This document shows, in pieces, positions 9,173 to 17,441 of a stretch of 64,000 bases of DNA. Made by a program: the position numbers and the translations under genes. Origin of the DNA: Alicyclobacillus sacchari. Lineage in GTDB: Bacteria > Bacillota > Bacilli > Alicyclobacillales > Alicyclobacillaceae. Positions within the stretch are counted from its first letter, which is position 1; every line of letters begins with the position of its first letter. A model generated the notes under the pieces. It was not told where the DNA came from. It ran no database searches and saw nothing but the letters and a program-made list of their open reading frames with translations. The stretch is taken from NCBI RefSeq assembly GCF_004366795.1, contig NZ_SORF01000008.1, forward strand, positions 62,001 through 126,000, given 5' to 3'.

Positions 9173-9994
9173 TCATACGCCGCCAGTGACTTGATTGAAG
9201 AACGTCAACACTTCGGCAAACGCAGAGCGAGCTGCTTGAGGATGATACGACGCCCGTGAGTCATTGAAAAACGCGTGATGCGCCCCTTCGTACACGCGGT
9301 ACCGGAAGTCCTTCCCAGCTTTTTGCATTTGCTCGGCAAACGCCGGAACGGCATCGGTAATGCGCGGATCGAGCGATGCGTAAAAGCCGCGAATCGGACA
9401 CTGGATGCTTGCGATCCGGTCTTCACCAGGCGCTTGGCCGTAGAAAATGACGGCGCCAGCCAGTTTCGGGTCAAGTGTCGCGAGTCGCGCCGATAGGCCC
9501 CCACCCATGCAGAAGCCGATGGAGACGACGGGTTGACCCTGACTCCCAGGATATGTATCTCGCAGGAATGAGGATGCGGCGAGCAATTGTTCGTTGTACG
9601 CATCGAGGTTCAAACCGCCAAACAAGGCCCCAAATGTGCGTCGAACCTGGGTGCGCTGCGGTTCTGGGAGCGTTTCCATCGCGCGATCGCGCGCTTCTGT
9701 GTCGTTCCAAACCTGCGGTGGCACGGTCTCGAGGAACTTTTTGACGGCGTCGATCGCGTCTGCTTCAAAGCCTTCCTTGCGCTTGCCATCGATGGCGTAC
9801 AAATCCGGCGCGAGCGCGACATAACCTGCCTCCGCAAAGCGATTGGCGACGTTTTGGATGTGATCGTCCACGCCCCAGATTTCCTGTAGGACAATGACGG
9901 CTGGTTGCCCATTGGGCAGGCGCTCCGGCTTCGCCAAATAGCCCAGTTGTTCGCCGTTTTTGCCATAGCGAATCCATTCAGTATGTAATGACAT
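9173..9994 (-). CDS. Dienelactone hydrolase family protein
   Basis: A 273-residue cytosolic alpha/beta hydrolase. The nucleophile elbow is GFCMGGG, so Cys replaces Ser as usual in this family. The Glu in VLQEIWG, an acidic residue near DPRITD and the His in YEGAHHAFF complete the expected site. The ATG at 9994 has GGAGGTG nearby; the open frame begins 36 bases upstream without a site. The family hydrolyses lactones and esters in aromatic breakdown, but no aromatic pathway genes are near, so the substrate is unknown. It is divergent from the MogA-like gene. Confidence 0.9.
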   Translation of the reverse strand: MSLHTEWIRYGKNGEQLGYLAKPERLPNGQPAVIVLQEIWGVDDHIQNVANRFAEAGYVALAPDLYAIDGKRKEGFEADAIDAVKKFLETVPPQVWNDTEARDRAMETLPEPQRTQVRRTFGALFGGLNLDAYNEQLLAASSFLRDTYPGSQGQPVVSIGFCMGGGLSARLATLDPKLAGAVIFYGQAPGEDRIASIQCPIRGFYASLDPRITDAVPAFAEQMQKAGKDFRYRVYEGAHHAFFNDSRASYHPQAARSAFAEVLTFFNQVTGGV

Positions 9995-10090
9995 ATTTGC
10001 CACCTCCATGGATATTGTGTCACAGTGCAATCATCGGCTCAACTAAGCCGAAACAGGTGTGAAAACCGCTTGGAAGAGAGGTTGAGCAAG

Positions 10091-10579
10091 ATGACCACCT
10101 ATCGGGCGGCCGTGGTGACGGTGAGCGATTCGTCCGCGGCCGGGCGGCGCCAGGACACGAGCGGCCCCTTGCTTGCAGGACTCTTGTCGGAACTTGGGTT
10201 TGTGGTGATCGCAACGACCACCGTCCCCGACGAACGAACGCAGATTGCCGATCTCCTGCGCCAACATGTGACGGCAGGCGTATCGATGGTTGCGACCACC
10301 GGCGGCACGGGGCTTGGACCGCGCGACGTGACGCCGGAGGCGACGCGCGACGTCATCGAACGCGAAATTCCGGGCATCGCCGAAGCGATGCGCGCCGAGA
10401 CGCTGCGGAAAACGCCATTTGCAATGACGTCGCGACAAGTTGCGGGAAGTGTCGGTCGCACGCTGATCGTCAACTTTCCGGGCAGCACCAAAGCCGTGGA
10501 AGAGTGTTTTGCGGTGGTGCGCCCAGTGCTCAAACATGTGGTAGACCTACTGATGGGAGACACCGAACATCGGCATTAG
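10091..10579 (+). CDS. MogA/MoaB-family molybdenum cofactor protein
   Basis: A 162-residue protein of the family that adenylylates molybdopterin before molybdenum insertion. The signature is TTGGTGLGPRDVTPEAT, with the earlier VVTVSDSSAAGRRQDTSG typical of the family. The chosen ATG gives the normal N-terminus, with GAGAGG upstream. MogA and MoaB cannot be told apart reliably here. No other molybdenum cofactor gene is in the window. Confidence 0.9.
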   Translation: MTTYRAAVVTVSDSSAAGRRQDTSGPLLAGLLSELGFVVIATTTVPDERTQIADLLRQHVTAGVSMVATTGGTGLGPRDVTPEATRDVIEREIPGIAEAMRAETLRKTPFAMTSRQVAGSVGRTLIVNFPGSTKAVEECFAVVRPVLKHVVDLLMGDTEHRH

Positions 10580-10602
10580 GCGATACCCACCGCATCCAAT
10601 GT

Positions 10603-11421
10603 TTATTCCTGTCTGGTGTATTCCAGCCCCATCTCTTCTGCCCGTATCGCCGCCTGACGCATCGCATCGACAATTGCCTGCTGCACGCCACGCCCTGCCA
10701 ACACCTGGAGCCCGGCGTGCGTCGTGCCGTTTGGCGACGTCACGCGTTCCCGCAGTTCGCCCGGGCTTAGCTCCCATTCGCGCAACACATGCGCGGTGCC
10801 AATCACCGTCTGAATGATGAGACGCCGCGCCAATTCCGGCGTGAAACCGAGTTCAATGGCCGCCTGTTCCATCGCCTCGAGCAAGTAGCTGAGAAAACCC
10901 GGTCCGCTCCCCGAAACAGCCGTTGCGGCATCGATCATCGCTTCCTCCATGACGACAACTTCCCCCAACTGGGACAACAAACGCACGGCTTCGTCGCGCC
11001 GCTTGGCGCTGACATCGGGAGCTGCGGCAAGCGCGATGGCGCCGGCCATGACCGCAACCGGCACGTTGGGCATCGTGCGCACCACCTGCGCCTTGCCGCA
11101 CGAGGCGCGCTGGATGGCCGCGATCGAAATGCCTGCAGCAAACGAAATCAACGTCTGCCCGGACAGATAGTCCGCCATCTCCTTGCAGGCGGCAAGCACG
11201 TCGTAAGGTTTGATGGAGAGAATGACGACACCAGATTGACTGACCTCAGCGAGCGAGCTGGCAGGTGTAATGCCATACAGTTGCTGCAACTGCGCGAGGC
11301 GATCGCGATTCGAGCGGTTGAGCACGCGGATGCGCGCCGGGTGGACCGCCTGCTGTGCGACGACCCCCTTGATAAACGATTCAGCCATCGCACCGGCGCC
11401 GAGTATGAAGATGTCGTCCAC
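10603..11421 (-). CDS. proC: Pyrroline-5-carboxylate reductase
   Basis: Catalyses the last step of proline synthesis, reducing pyrroline-5-carboxylate with NAD(P)H. The N-terminal Rossmann motif is ILGAGAMAESFIKG. The C-terminal signature region reads AAIELGFTPELARRLIIQTV and SPNGTTHAGLQVL. Length of 272 is normal. The GTG start has AGGAGGAGA upstream at good spacing. It is convergent with the MogA-like gene and in line with the esterase gene upstream. Confidence 0.95.
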   Translation of the reverse strand: MDDIFILGAGAMAESFIKGVVAQQAVHPARIRVLNRSNRDRLAQLQQLYGITPASSLAEVSQSGVVILSIKPYDVLAACKEMADYLSGQTLISFAAGISIAAIQRASCGKAQVVRTMPNVPVAVMAGAIALAAAPDVSAKRRDEAVRLLSQLGEVVVMEEAMIDAATAVSGSGPGFLSYLLEAMEQAAIELGFTPELARRLIIQTVIGTAHVLREWELSPGELRERVTSPNGTTHAGLQVLAGRGVQQAIVDAMRQAAIRAEEMGLEYTRQE

Positions 11422-11470
11422 GCGTTCTCCTCCTGTCTCCTAGCTTTTTGTCTTGTTGGACGGACGCCCG

Positions 11471-12241
11471 TCAGCGCTCCACGTCCGTTAGGAATGCCAC
11501 CGTTTCGCGAATGACCTCATTCTCCCAGTGCTGGTTGTTGAACGTGTGATCCGCTTCTTCGAGTAGATGCACGCGAGCCCGCTCGCCGTACACGTCCTCC
11601 TGGTATTTGAGGGACACCTCGTACGGCACTGTGGCATCTTCCATGCCATGCAGGATCAGCACGCGGCCTGAAAAGGGACGGGCACGTTCGTACGGATCGA
11701 TCGCGAGAACATCCTCGTACAACCCGCGCCCGACGAGATTGCCGCCGAGATCGATCACATCATCGTCGGCACCGACATGCTGCTCTTCGGCCGCACGCCG
11801 CATCGATTCGCGCAAACTGCCCGCAGGCGCCCAGAGAACGAGTCGATCCACCGCATCAGGCATGTCCCCCGCGACGATGGACGCCACATAGCCGCCCATG
11901 CTGAGGCCGACGAGACTGACGCGATCAGAGAGGATCCGCGGGTCGGCTTTCACCCACTCGAGGATGGCCTTGGCGTCGCGAATTTCGGAGCTCGCCGTCA
12001 TGTTTTGGAAGTCGCCGTCACTGTCGCCACTTCCGGCAAAGTCAAAGCGAAAGGCAGCGATGCCGGCCGCTTCAAGCGCACGGCTCAATTTGACAAAAAT
12101 CTGATGGGGTTCGATGTGTGTACCCGTAAACCCGTGAAACAAAATCGCTGCCGGCACCGGCCTTGTTGCCGCTTGATCCGGCACGTGCTCCATCCCGCGC
12201 AGCACGAGTCCGTCAACCGTCAATTCGATGGCCTTCTGCAT
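11471..12241 (-). CDS. Alpha/beta hydrolase (esterase/acylaminoacyl type)
   Basis: A 256-residue cytosolic serine hydrolase. The oxyanion region is LFHGFTGTH, the nucleophile elbow is VGLSMGGYVAS, the acid is probably Asp in HGMEDATVP and the base His in EEADHTF. The ATG at 12241 is favoured over the earlier in-frame start because GGAGGGGAG precedes it. It resembles cinnamoyl esterase and YqiA/FrsA-like hydrolases. Substrate unknown. Confidence 0.85.
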   Translation of the reverse strand: MQKAIELTVDGLVLRGMEHVPDQAATRPVPAAILFHGFTGTHIEPHQIFVKLSRALEAAGIAAFRFDFAGSGDSDGDFQNMTASSEIRDAKAILEWVKADPRILSDRVSLVGLSMGGYVASIVAGDMPDAVDRLVLWAPAGSLRESMRRAAEEQHVGADDDVIDLGGNLVGRGLYEDVLAIDPYERARPFSGRVLILHGMEDATVPYEVSLKYQEDVYGERARVHLLEEADHTFNNQHWENEVIRETVAFLTDVER

Positions 12242-12290
12242 GTGGGGCTCCCCTCCCTCTTGCACACTTTTTCCTTCTCCATGTTACCAC

Positions 12291-12320
12291 TTGACTTTCG
12301 TCCAAACCACATGGTAATGT
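12291..12320 (+). promoter_or_regulatory. Promoter of the tRNA array
   Basis: TTGACT (12291-12296), an 18-base spacer and TAATGT (12315-12320), about 38 bases ahead of tRNA-Tyr. It lies in the gap between the divergent esterase gene and the array. Confidence 0.65.
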
Positions 12321-12358
12321 ACTCATTGCGCGTTGCGAGAACGCGGTTTTCCCAACGC

Positions 12359-12443
12359 GGAGGGGTACCAAAGTGGCCAAATGGGGCGGACTGTAAATCC
12401 GTTGCGGAATGCTTCGTAGGTTCGAATCCTACCCCCTCCACCA
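12359..12443 (+). tRNA. tRNA-Tyr (GTA)
   Basis: First gene of the array. It has a 7-bp acceptor stem GGAGGGG/CCCCTCC, a long class II variable arm, anticodon GTA at 12393-12395 and an encoded CCA end. Confidence 0.95.
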
Positions 12444-12486
12444 GCGTCTGAATTTTGGACGTTTGGGAAAAGCTGAATACGCGTAT

Positions 12487-12563
12487 GGTGAGTGTGGCGA
12501 AGGGGTTAACGCACCGGATTGTGGTTCCGGCATTCGTGGGTTCGAATCCCATCACTCACCCCA
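12487..12563 (+). tRNA. tRNA-His (GTG)
   Basis: Anticodon GTG. It carries the extra 5' G paired with the discriminator C that marks histidine tRNAs; the acceptor stem is GTGAGTG/CACTCAC. CCA is encoded. Confidence 0.95.
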
Positions 12564-12566
12564 TGC

Positions 12567-12641
12567 TGGGGAATAGCCAAGCGGTAAGGCAACGGTTTTT
12601 GGTACCGTCATGCGAAGGTTCGAATCCTTCTTCCCCAGCCA
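12567..12641 (+). tRNA. tRNA-Gln (TTG)
   Basis: Acceptor stem TGGGGAA/TTCCCCA, anticodon TTG in the loop TTTTGGT, CCA encoded. Confidence 0.95.
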
Positions 12642-12644
12642 TAT

Positions 12645-12721
12645 GTGCCCTTAGCTCAGCCGGATAGAGCGTTTGACTACGAATCAAAAGGTCGGGAGTT
12701 CGAATCTCTCAGGGCACGCCA
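12645..12721 (+). tRNA. tRNA-Arg (ACG)
   Basis: Acceptor stem GTGCCCT/AGGGCAC, anticodon loop CTACGAA with ACG (expected to be modified to inosine), CCA encoded. Confidence 0.95.
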
Positions 12722-12725
12722 TCGT

Positions 12726-12801
12726 GGGGGTATAGCTCAGCTGGGAGAGCACCTGCCTTGCAAGCAGGGGGTCGTCGGTTCGAATCCGTCTACCTCCACC
12801 A
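12726..12801 (+). tRNA. tRNA-Ala (TGC)
   Basis: Anticodon loop CTTGCAA gives TGC. The acceptor stem GGGGGTA/TACCTCC has one G-T pair at position 3. The T-stem GTCGG/CCGTC contains a T-T mismatch at its second pair. CCA is encoded. Confidence 0.9.
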
Positions 12802-12804
12802 CTT

Positions 12805-12879
12805 TCCTCGATAGCTCAGCGGTAGAGCATCCGGCTGTTAACCGGAGGGTCGTAGGTTCGAATCCTACTCGGGGAGCCA
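12805..12879 (+). tRNA. tRNA-Asn (GTT)
   Basis: Anticodon loop CTGTTAA, acceptor stem TCCTCGA/TCGGGGA with one wobble pair, discriminator G, CCA encoded. Confidence 0.95.
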
Positions 12880-12885
12880 AGTTGC

Positions 12886-12960
12886 GGCCCCATGGTCAAG
12901 TGGTTAAGACACCGCCCTTTCACGGCGGTAACGCGGGTTCGAATCCCGCTGGGGTCACCA
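12886..12960 (+). tRNA. tRNA-Glu (TTC)
   Basis: Anticodon loop CTTTCAC, acceptor stem GGCCCCA/TGGGGTC with a G-T pair, CCA encoded. Confidence 0.95.
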
Positions 12961-12978
12961 TACTGCATCTTCATACTT

Positions 12979-13054
12979 GGACGTTTAGCTCAGTTGGGAG
13001 AGCATCTGCCTTACAAGCAGAGGGTCGGCGGTTCGAGCCCGTCAACGTCCACCA
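12979..13054 (+). tRNA. tRNA-Val (TAC)
   Basis: Anticodon loop CTTACAA, perfect acceptor stem GGACGTT/AACGTCC, CCA encoded. Confidence 0.95.
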
Positions 13055-13062
13055 CTTCTTGC

Positions 13063-13138
13063 CGCGGGGTGGAGCAGTTGGCAGCTCGTCGGGCTCATAA
13101 CCCGAAGGTCGCAGGTTCAAGTCCTGCCCCCGCAACCA
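13063..13138 (+). tRNA. Initiator tRNA-fMet (CAT)
   Basis: Anticodon CAT. Two initiator marks are present: the unpaired C1-A72 end of the acceptor stem and the GGG/CCC pairs closing the anticodon stem. CCA is encoded. Confidence 0.95.
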
Positions 13139-13141
13139 TTC

Positions 13142-13217
<76 letters not shown>

Positions 13218-13256
13218 TTCTGTGTTGCCTTTCTTCGTCGAAGTGATTGCTTAATG

Positions 13257-13275
13257 AAGGGACTCTCCCCTTTTT
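13257..13275 (+). terminator. Possible weak terminator inside the tRNA array
   Basis: AAGGG and CCCTT can pair around a 6-base loop, with three more T residues after the stem. It lies between tRNA-Phe and the last tRNA, which is 114 bases further on. The stem has only five pairs. Confidence 0.35.
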
Positions 13276-13331
13276 GACTCGTTCACATCATGGCCCATAC
13301 CGACGGCATTGGCAACGCGCAACCCTTCCAT

Positions 13332-13408
13332 GGCGGCGTAGCTCAGCTGGTTAGAGCACACGGTTCATACCCGTGGTGTCGGTGGTTCGAGTCCACTCGC
13401 CGCTACCA
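13332..13408 (+). tRNA. Elongator tRNA-Met (CAT)
   Basis: Anticodon loop TTCATAC. The acceptor stem GGCGGCG/CGCCGCT is paired through position 1 (G-T), so it is an elongator and not an initiator. CCA is encoded. It is set apart from the other ten tRNAs by 114 bases. Confidence 0.93.
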
Positions 13409-13515
13409 AGTTGTTTACATCCCTGAAACAAGGCGTGTTCCCTAAGTATTACGGATTGTATAGAATTCCTGACTCATGCGCGCGGCTTTTTCCGCGTTCA
13501 TACATTTCATACACC

Positions 13516-13550
13516 AACAAAAACGAGCCCACTTTTGTGGACTCGTTTGT
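13516..13550 (-). terminator. Terminator of the cold-shock gene
   Basis: An 11-bp stem, AACGAGTCCAC with GTGGGCTCGTT (one G-T pair), an AAAA loop and a T-tract on the minus strand. T residues on the other side mean it could also stop transcripts from the tRNA array. Confidence 0.8.
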
Positions 13551-13593
13551 ACATACATCGAATGAATGCCATGCTCATTCGTAGTACGTCAGA

Positions 13594-13794
13594 TTACAGT
13601 TTGTACACGTTGGCTGCTTGCGGACCCTTCGGGCCTTCCACGATGTCGAACTCGACAGCTTGACCTTCGTCGAGCGTCTTGAAGCCGTTGCCTTGGATGG
13701 CGCTGAAGTGAACGAATACATCTTCGCCGCCTTCGACCTGAATGAAACCGTAACCCTTTTCTGCGTTAAACCACTTAACTGTACCTTGCTGCAA
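13594..13794 (-). CDS. Cold-shock protein, CspA family
   Basis: A 66-residue nucleic-acid chaperone consisting of one cold-shock domain. RNP1 (KGYGFIQV) and RNP2 (VFVHFSAI) are both present. I chose the TTG at 13794 because GGAGGA lies at good spacing and it gives exactly the family length and N-terminus ([14 protein letters not shown]); ATG codons further upstream would add eight unusual residues. The long gap before the divergent gene leaves room for a long leader, as in other csp genes. Confidence 0.95.
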   Translation of the reverse strand: MQQGTVKWFNAEKGYGFIQVEGGEDVFVHFSAIQGNGFKTLDEGQAVEFDIVEGPKGPQAANVYKL

Positions 13795-13964
13795 AATCAA
13801 TTCCTCCATGGTGCTCAATGCACGCTTTCAAATTCCACACAGGCGGCCAATCCCGCTGTTCATAAGCGGCTTCGGACCCGTGCTGCCAGCCGAGATATCG
13901 GCGACACCTATAGTGTAACCTAAGTGGGTCAATTTAACCACAACTTTCTGGAGGCGTACAAAAG

Positions 13965-14312
13965 ATGAATTTCGAAAACGCGCCGCTATCCCCCATTCTC
14001 GAGCGGATCGAAGCAACAGCCGATATGATCTGCACGTTTGACCATCGCCTTTCCTTTGCCCGCACCGAGCATGGCATCGAGGTTACATTTCGCCATCATA
14101 CAGGTGCTGTCGCCGCCGTCGTCTTGGCCGTCGAGGCGCAAACGGATGCGATCGTACAAATTTCAGCCATACGAAGCCTGGACGAAGACCGCGCAACCCC
14201 CACGAAACAATCTGTCTACCGCGGGACAGCGCCAGGGCGGGCGCTCGACGACGCCACCACAGCATGGCTGGCCACCTGGTACGGGGATTGCGTTCGTCAG
14301 CTATCGACGTAG
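13965..14312 (+). CDS. Hypothetical protein, 115 residues
   Basis: Unknown function. The ATG follows CTGGAGG. The protein is soluble, with an amphipathic N-terminal helix (PLSPILERIEATADMI) and a central strand-rich part (GIEVTFRHHTGAVAAVVLAV). It ends in a helical segment with ATTAWLATWYGDCVRQ. No signal peptide or membrane helix. It is divergent from the cold-shock gene and convergent with the PhzF gene. The good start site and size support a real gene, but I recognise no family. Confidence 0.6.
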   Translation: MNFENAPLSPILERIEATADMICTFDHRLSFARTEHGIEVTFRHHTGAVAAVVLAVEAQTDAIVQISAIRSLDEDRATPTKQSVYRGTAPGRALDDATTAWLATWYGDCVRQLST

Positions 14313-14348
14313 TGTACATATGCGCCGACCTTGCCCAATCAGCCAGCC

Positions 14349-15218
14349 CTACTTCGCCAGCCGCATCTCTCCACGCAGCACCGTGATCGCTTCGCCACCA
14401 ACCCAAACCGCCGAAAGGTCGGTCGGATCGATCTCGGCCCAAATACGGCCAGGCCGCTTGAGACTCCATCCTTGTTCGAAAACGAGCCGGCCAGGTTGAA
14501 GTACGCCGCGATGTACCAATAACGCTGCCAGCGCCCCGGTCGCCGTACCCGTATGCGGATCTTCCGCGACGCCGACTGCGGGCGCGAAATCGCGCGTATG
14601 CGCGCTGGCCTGCGGATCCACAGGATCAAGCGTGTAAAGGTGCACGCAAGCGGCGCCAAGCTTGCGCGAGACAGTCGCAACCCGCTCCGTATGCGGCTCA
14701 AGAGCCAAGAGCGCAGAACGACTCACCACAGGCACCATGACCTGCCACAACCCGGTTGAAGCCATGGTGAAAGGCAAGTCCTGCACAACCTCGTCTCCCG
14801 TCATACCAAGTGCCGCAAGAATTTGTGCCTTGTCCTCTTGCTCCAAGTCGCGAAACTGCGGCTTCGCCTGCCGCATCCACACCATCCCGGTGTCTTCAAT
14901 TCGCATTCGCAGCCTGCCCACGTTCGTCTCAACCTGAAGATCCCCTGTTACCTCTGACCACTCGCGCAAAAGATGCAAGGCAGCGATCGTGGCATGTCCG
15001 CAAAGGTCCACCTCAATCGTCGGCGTATAGTAACGAAAATCGTAGCGGTGATCACCAAGGTGTACGACAAAGACCGTCTCCGAACAGTTCATCTCACGAG
15101 CTATCGATTGCCGCATGTCGGCCGCAAGCTCGTCCGCATCGAGCACGACGCCGGCTGGATTGCCGAAGAATGGATCTGTCGTAAATGCATCGACCTGAAA
15201 AACTTCGATTTCCTGCAT
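14349..15218 (-). CDS. PhzF-family isomerase-like protein
   Basis: A 289-residue protein of the PhzF/diaminopimelate-epimerase fold. The N-terminal motif VDAFTTDPFFGNPAGVV and the proposed catalytic Glu in MNCSETVFV are typical, as is the second-domain DLCGHATIAALHLL and the closing DPHTGTATGALAALLV. Family members isomerise small acids such as trans-2,3-dihydro-3-hydroxyanthranilate. No phenazine genes are present, so it is probably a housekeeping relative of unknown substrate. AGGAGGCTG precedes the ATG. It lies just after the UbiB-like gene on the same strand. Confidence 0.9.
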   Translation of the reverse strand: MQEIEVFQVDAFTTDPFFGNPAGVVLDADELAADMRQSIAREMNCSETVFVVHLGDHRYDFRYYTPTIEVDLCGHATIAALHLLREWSEVTGDLQVETNVGRLRMRIEDTGMVWMRQAKPQFRDLEQEDKAQILAALGMTGDEVVQDLPFTMASTGLWQVMVPVVSRSALLALEPHTERVATVSRKLGAACVHLYTLDPVDPQASAHTRDFAPAVGVAEDPHTGTATGALAALLVHRGVLQPGRLVFEQGWSLKRPGRIWAEIDPTDLSAVWVGGEAITVLRGEMRLAK

Positions 15219-15236
15219 CGCTCAGCCTCCTGCCAC

Positions 15237-16925
15237 CTATTTACTCGATCGCCAGATGGATATAATCAGGATGAATACCATGAACAGTCCGACAGCGACG
15301 CCCACTTCGGTGGTCGGAAACGACCAAAGTGCCGAGGGCGAGCGCTTGAGTACCGTCGCAATCAAAAGCCCAGCCATAAAGATGCTGAATGCGAGCAACG
15401 TGATACTAAACGACAAGCGATTGCCAATCCGAATGAGCTGGCGCATCAGCTGATCCACTTCTGCCATTTCGAGCTGCACGCGCACTTTTCCTCGTCGCCA
15501 TTCGCGCAAGATGCCACGAATTTGCCGGGGAACGTCGGTCAATAGCTCGGCCGTATCGATGGCGCCCCGAAATGCCTTGCCGACGAATTGCCGCGGATTC
15601 ATGCGTTCGCGCAACAATGCACGACCAAACGGCTCGGCGATATTCAGGATGCGAAACGATGGCTCCAGCCCTTCGACCACACCCTCGACCGTGACGAGCG
15701 TCTTGCCGACAAGCGCGAGATCGGAAGGAATTTTTATGCGATGGCGGTATGCGACGGAGAACAGTTCACTCACCGCATCGCCGAGACTGATTTGTGTAAA
15801 CGGCAAGTCATAATACTTTTCGCGGAGGTTATCGACGTCGCGGTGCAAACGCCTGTCGTCGACGTCATTGGGGACCACGCCCATGCGGTAGAGCACGCGG
15901 ACGATGGCGTCGGAGTCGCGGCGCATGAGCGCGATGATTAGCCCCGACAAATGTCGCTTCATCTCCGGAGTCAGGCGGCCAACCATGCCGAAGTCCATGA
16001 ACAGCACACTGTGATCTGGCAGCACCGCGAGATTGCCTGGGTGAGGATCTGCATGAAAGAAGCCATGCATGAGCATCTGTGTAAATTCGGCGTGGGCCAC
16101 ACGTTGGGCGATCTCGCCTGTGCGATAGCCCGATTCACGCAAAAATGCGCCGTTCGTCAGTTTGATCCCGCGCACATACTCCATCGTCAACACGCGAGAT
16201 GTGCTCCAGTCCCAGAAGATTTCTGGGATGCGCACGGTTGTATCGCCTTCGTGGATCTTGCGCAATCGATCAGCGTTACGACCCTCAATCGTATAATTCA
16301 ACTCGTTGAGCAAAGTGTAGCGAAACTCTTCGACGACCTGGCTGAGCTCATAGTGCGCCGCCCATTCAAAATGTCGTTCGGCGAGGCGCGCCAAATCCAT
16401 CAAAATGTCGAGATCGATCTCGATTTTTTGCTGGATGTCTGGACGCTGCACCTTCACGGCCACCTCTTCACCCGTCTGCAGCTCGGCACGGTGCACTTGA
16501 CCGATGGATGCAGCACCCACGGGGACCTCGTCGAAGACCCGGAACATCTCCGTGAGCGGTTGCCCCAGCTCGGTCTCGACGATGGTGCGAATCTGGTCAA
16601 ACGCGACGGGCGGCACTTCGTCCTGCAGCTTCGCCAACTGCTCAATGAACTCGGGCGGAAACACATCGGCACGCAGGCTGGCGATTTGCCCTAGCTTGAT
16701 GAAGGTTGGGCCGAGCTGCTCGATGACCAGGCGCATCCGCTCATACGTCGAAATGGTCTCGCGTTCACGCCGTTCCGAAAAGATGCGCCGCGGCAAGGAC
16801 AAAATGTCAAACAGACCAATCTCGTCGATAAACCAGCCAAAACCGTTGGCGACCAGAATCTGTGCAATGTCCTTGTACCGCGATAGATGGCGAACCCGCT
16901 TGCCGAGAATCTGTCCCCCAACCAT
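15237..16925 (-). CDS. ABC1/AarF/UbiB-family atypical kinase
   Basis: A 562-residue member of the UbiB/COQ8 protein-kinase-like family, linked to quinone or isoprenoid lipid metabolism. Visible signatures are the Ala-rich nucleotide loop VGAASIGQVHRAEL, the Lys in VAVKVQRPD, the catalytic region FFHADPHPGNLAVL and the metal motif FMDFGMVG. Two C-terminal hydrophobic helices (about 500-555) anchor it in the membrane. AAAGGAG precedes the ATG. It lies directly downstream of a phasin-like gene, a pairing seen in other Bacillota. Confidence 0.92.
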   Translation of the reverse strand: MVGGQILGKRVRHLSRYKDIAQILVANGFGWFIDEIGLFDILSLPRRIFSERRERETISTYERMRLVIEQLGPTFIKLGQIASLRADVFPPEFIEQLAKLQDEVPPVAFDQIRTIVETELGQPLTEMFRVFDEVPVGAASIGQVHRAELQTGEEVAVKVQRPDIQQKIEIDLDILMDLARLAERHFEWAAHYELSQVVEEFRYTLLNELNYTIEGRNADRLRKIHEGDTTVRIPEIFWDWSTSRVLTMEYVRGIKLTNGAFLRESGYRTGEIAQRVAHAEFTQMLMHGFFHADPHPGNLAVLPDHSVLFMDFGMVGRLTPEMKRHLSGLIIALMRRDSDAIVRVLYRMGVVPNDVDDRRLHRDVDNLREKYYDLPFTQISLGDAVSELFSVAYRHRIKIPSDLALVGKTLVTVEGVVEGLEPSFRILNIAEPFGRALLRERMNPRQFVGKAFRGAIDTAELLTDVPRQIRGILREWRRGKVRVQLEMAEVDQLMRQLIRIGNRLSFSITLLAFSIFMAGLLIATVLKRSPSALWSFPTTEVGVAVGLFMVFILIISIWRSSK

Positions 16926-16959
16926 GTCATTCTCCTTTGCCTGCCGACGTCAGCCAGAA

Positions 16960-17343
16960 TCAATCGACCTGTTCGAGCTGGTCAGCGGCGGTTGACGTTT
17001 CAGTTCCGGCATTCCCGGACAGCTTGGCCTCAAGTTGCTGCACGCGGCTATCCAACCGTTCGATCAGTTGACGAAGACTCGCCAATTCAGCGCGAATGCC
17101 TTCCTGGTCTTCGCGCACGCCAAGCTTCGTTAACGCCTTTTGCACATTGTCCTGTACGGCATTCTGCAGCTCGATCCGACCTTGTTCGCCACGCTCGATC
17201 ATCTCATGCACAAAATCCCGCGTCTGTTGCGGGGTCATCCGCTTCTCTTCCGCCCATTGTTTGGCGGCTTCAGACAATCGCTCGCGGCTGTAGGACATCA
17301 GTCCGACACCGAGATCGAGAACTTTTTTCCAGGAGTCTTCCAC
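16960..17343 (-). CDS. Phasin-like helical protein
   Basis: A 127-residue all-helical protein resembling the phasin-family proteins found next to UbiB homologues in Bacillota. It has a hydrophobic N-terminus (VLDLGVGLMSYSRERLSEAA), a phasin-like middle (KRMTPQQTRDFVHEMIERGE) and a coiled-coil heptad region (LRQLIERLDSRVQQLEAKL). Start is GTG with GAGGTG upstream. No polyester synthase gene is in the window, so granule binding is not implied; a partner role for the UbiB-like kinase is inference from position. Confidence 0.75.
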   Translation of the reverse strand: MEDSWKKVLDLGVGLMSYSRERLSEAAKQWAEEKRMTPQQTRDFVHEMIERGEQGRIELQNAVQDNVQKALTKLGVREDQEGIRAELASLRQLIERLDSRVQQLEAKLSGNAGTETSTAADQLEQVD

Positions 17344-17441
17344 TATCGTGCACCTCGCTTCGCAATTCGCTGTGTGACTACCTTATGATGTGCGGCGCAC
17401 ACGCGCACGGCTTGTTGCCAATAGTGTACCACGTTCCCAGT

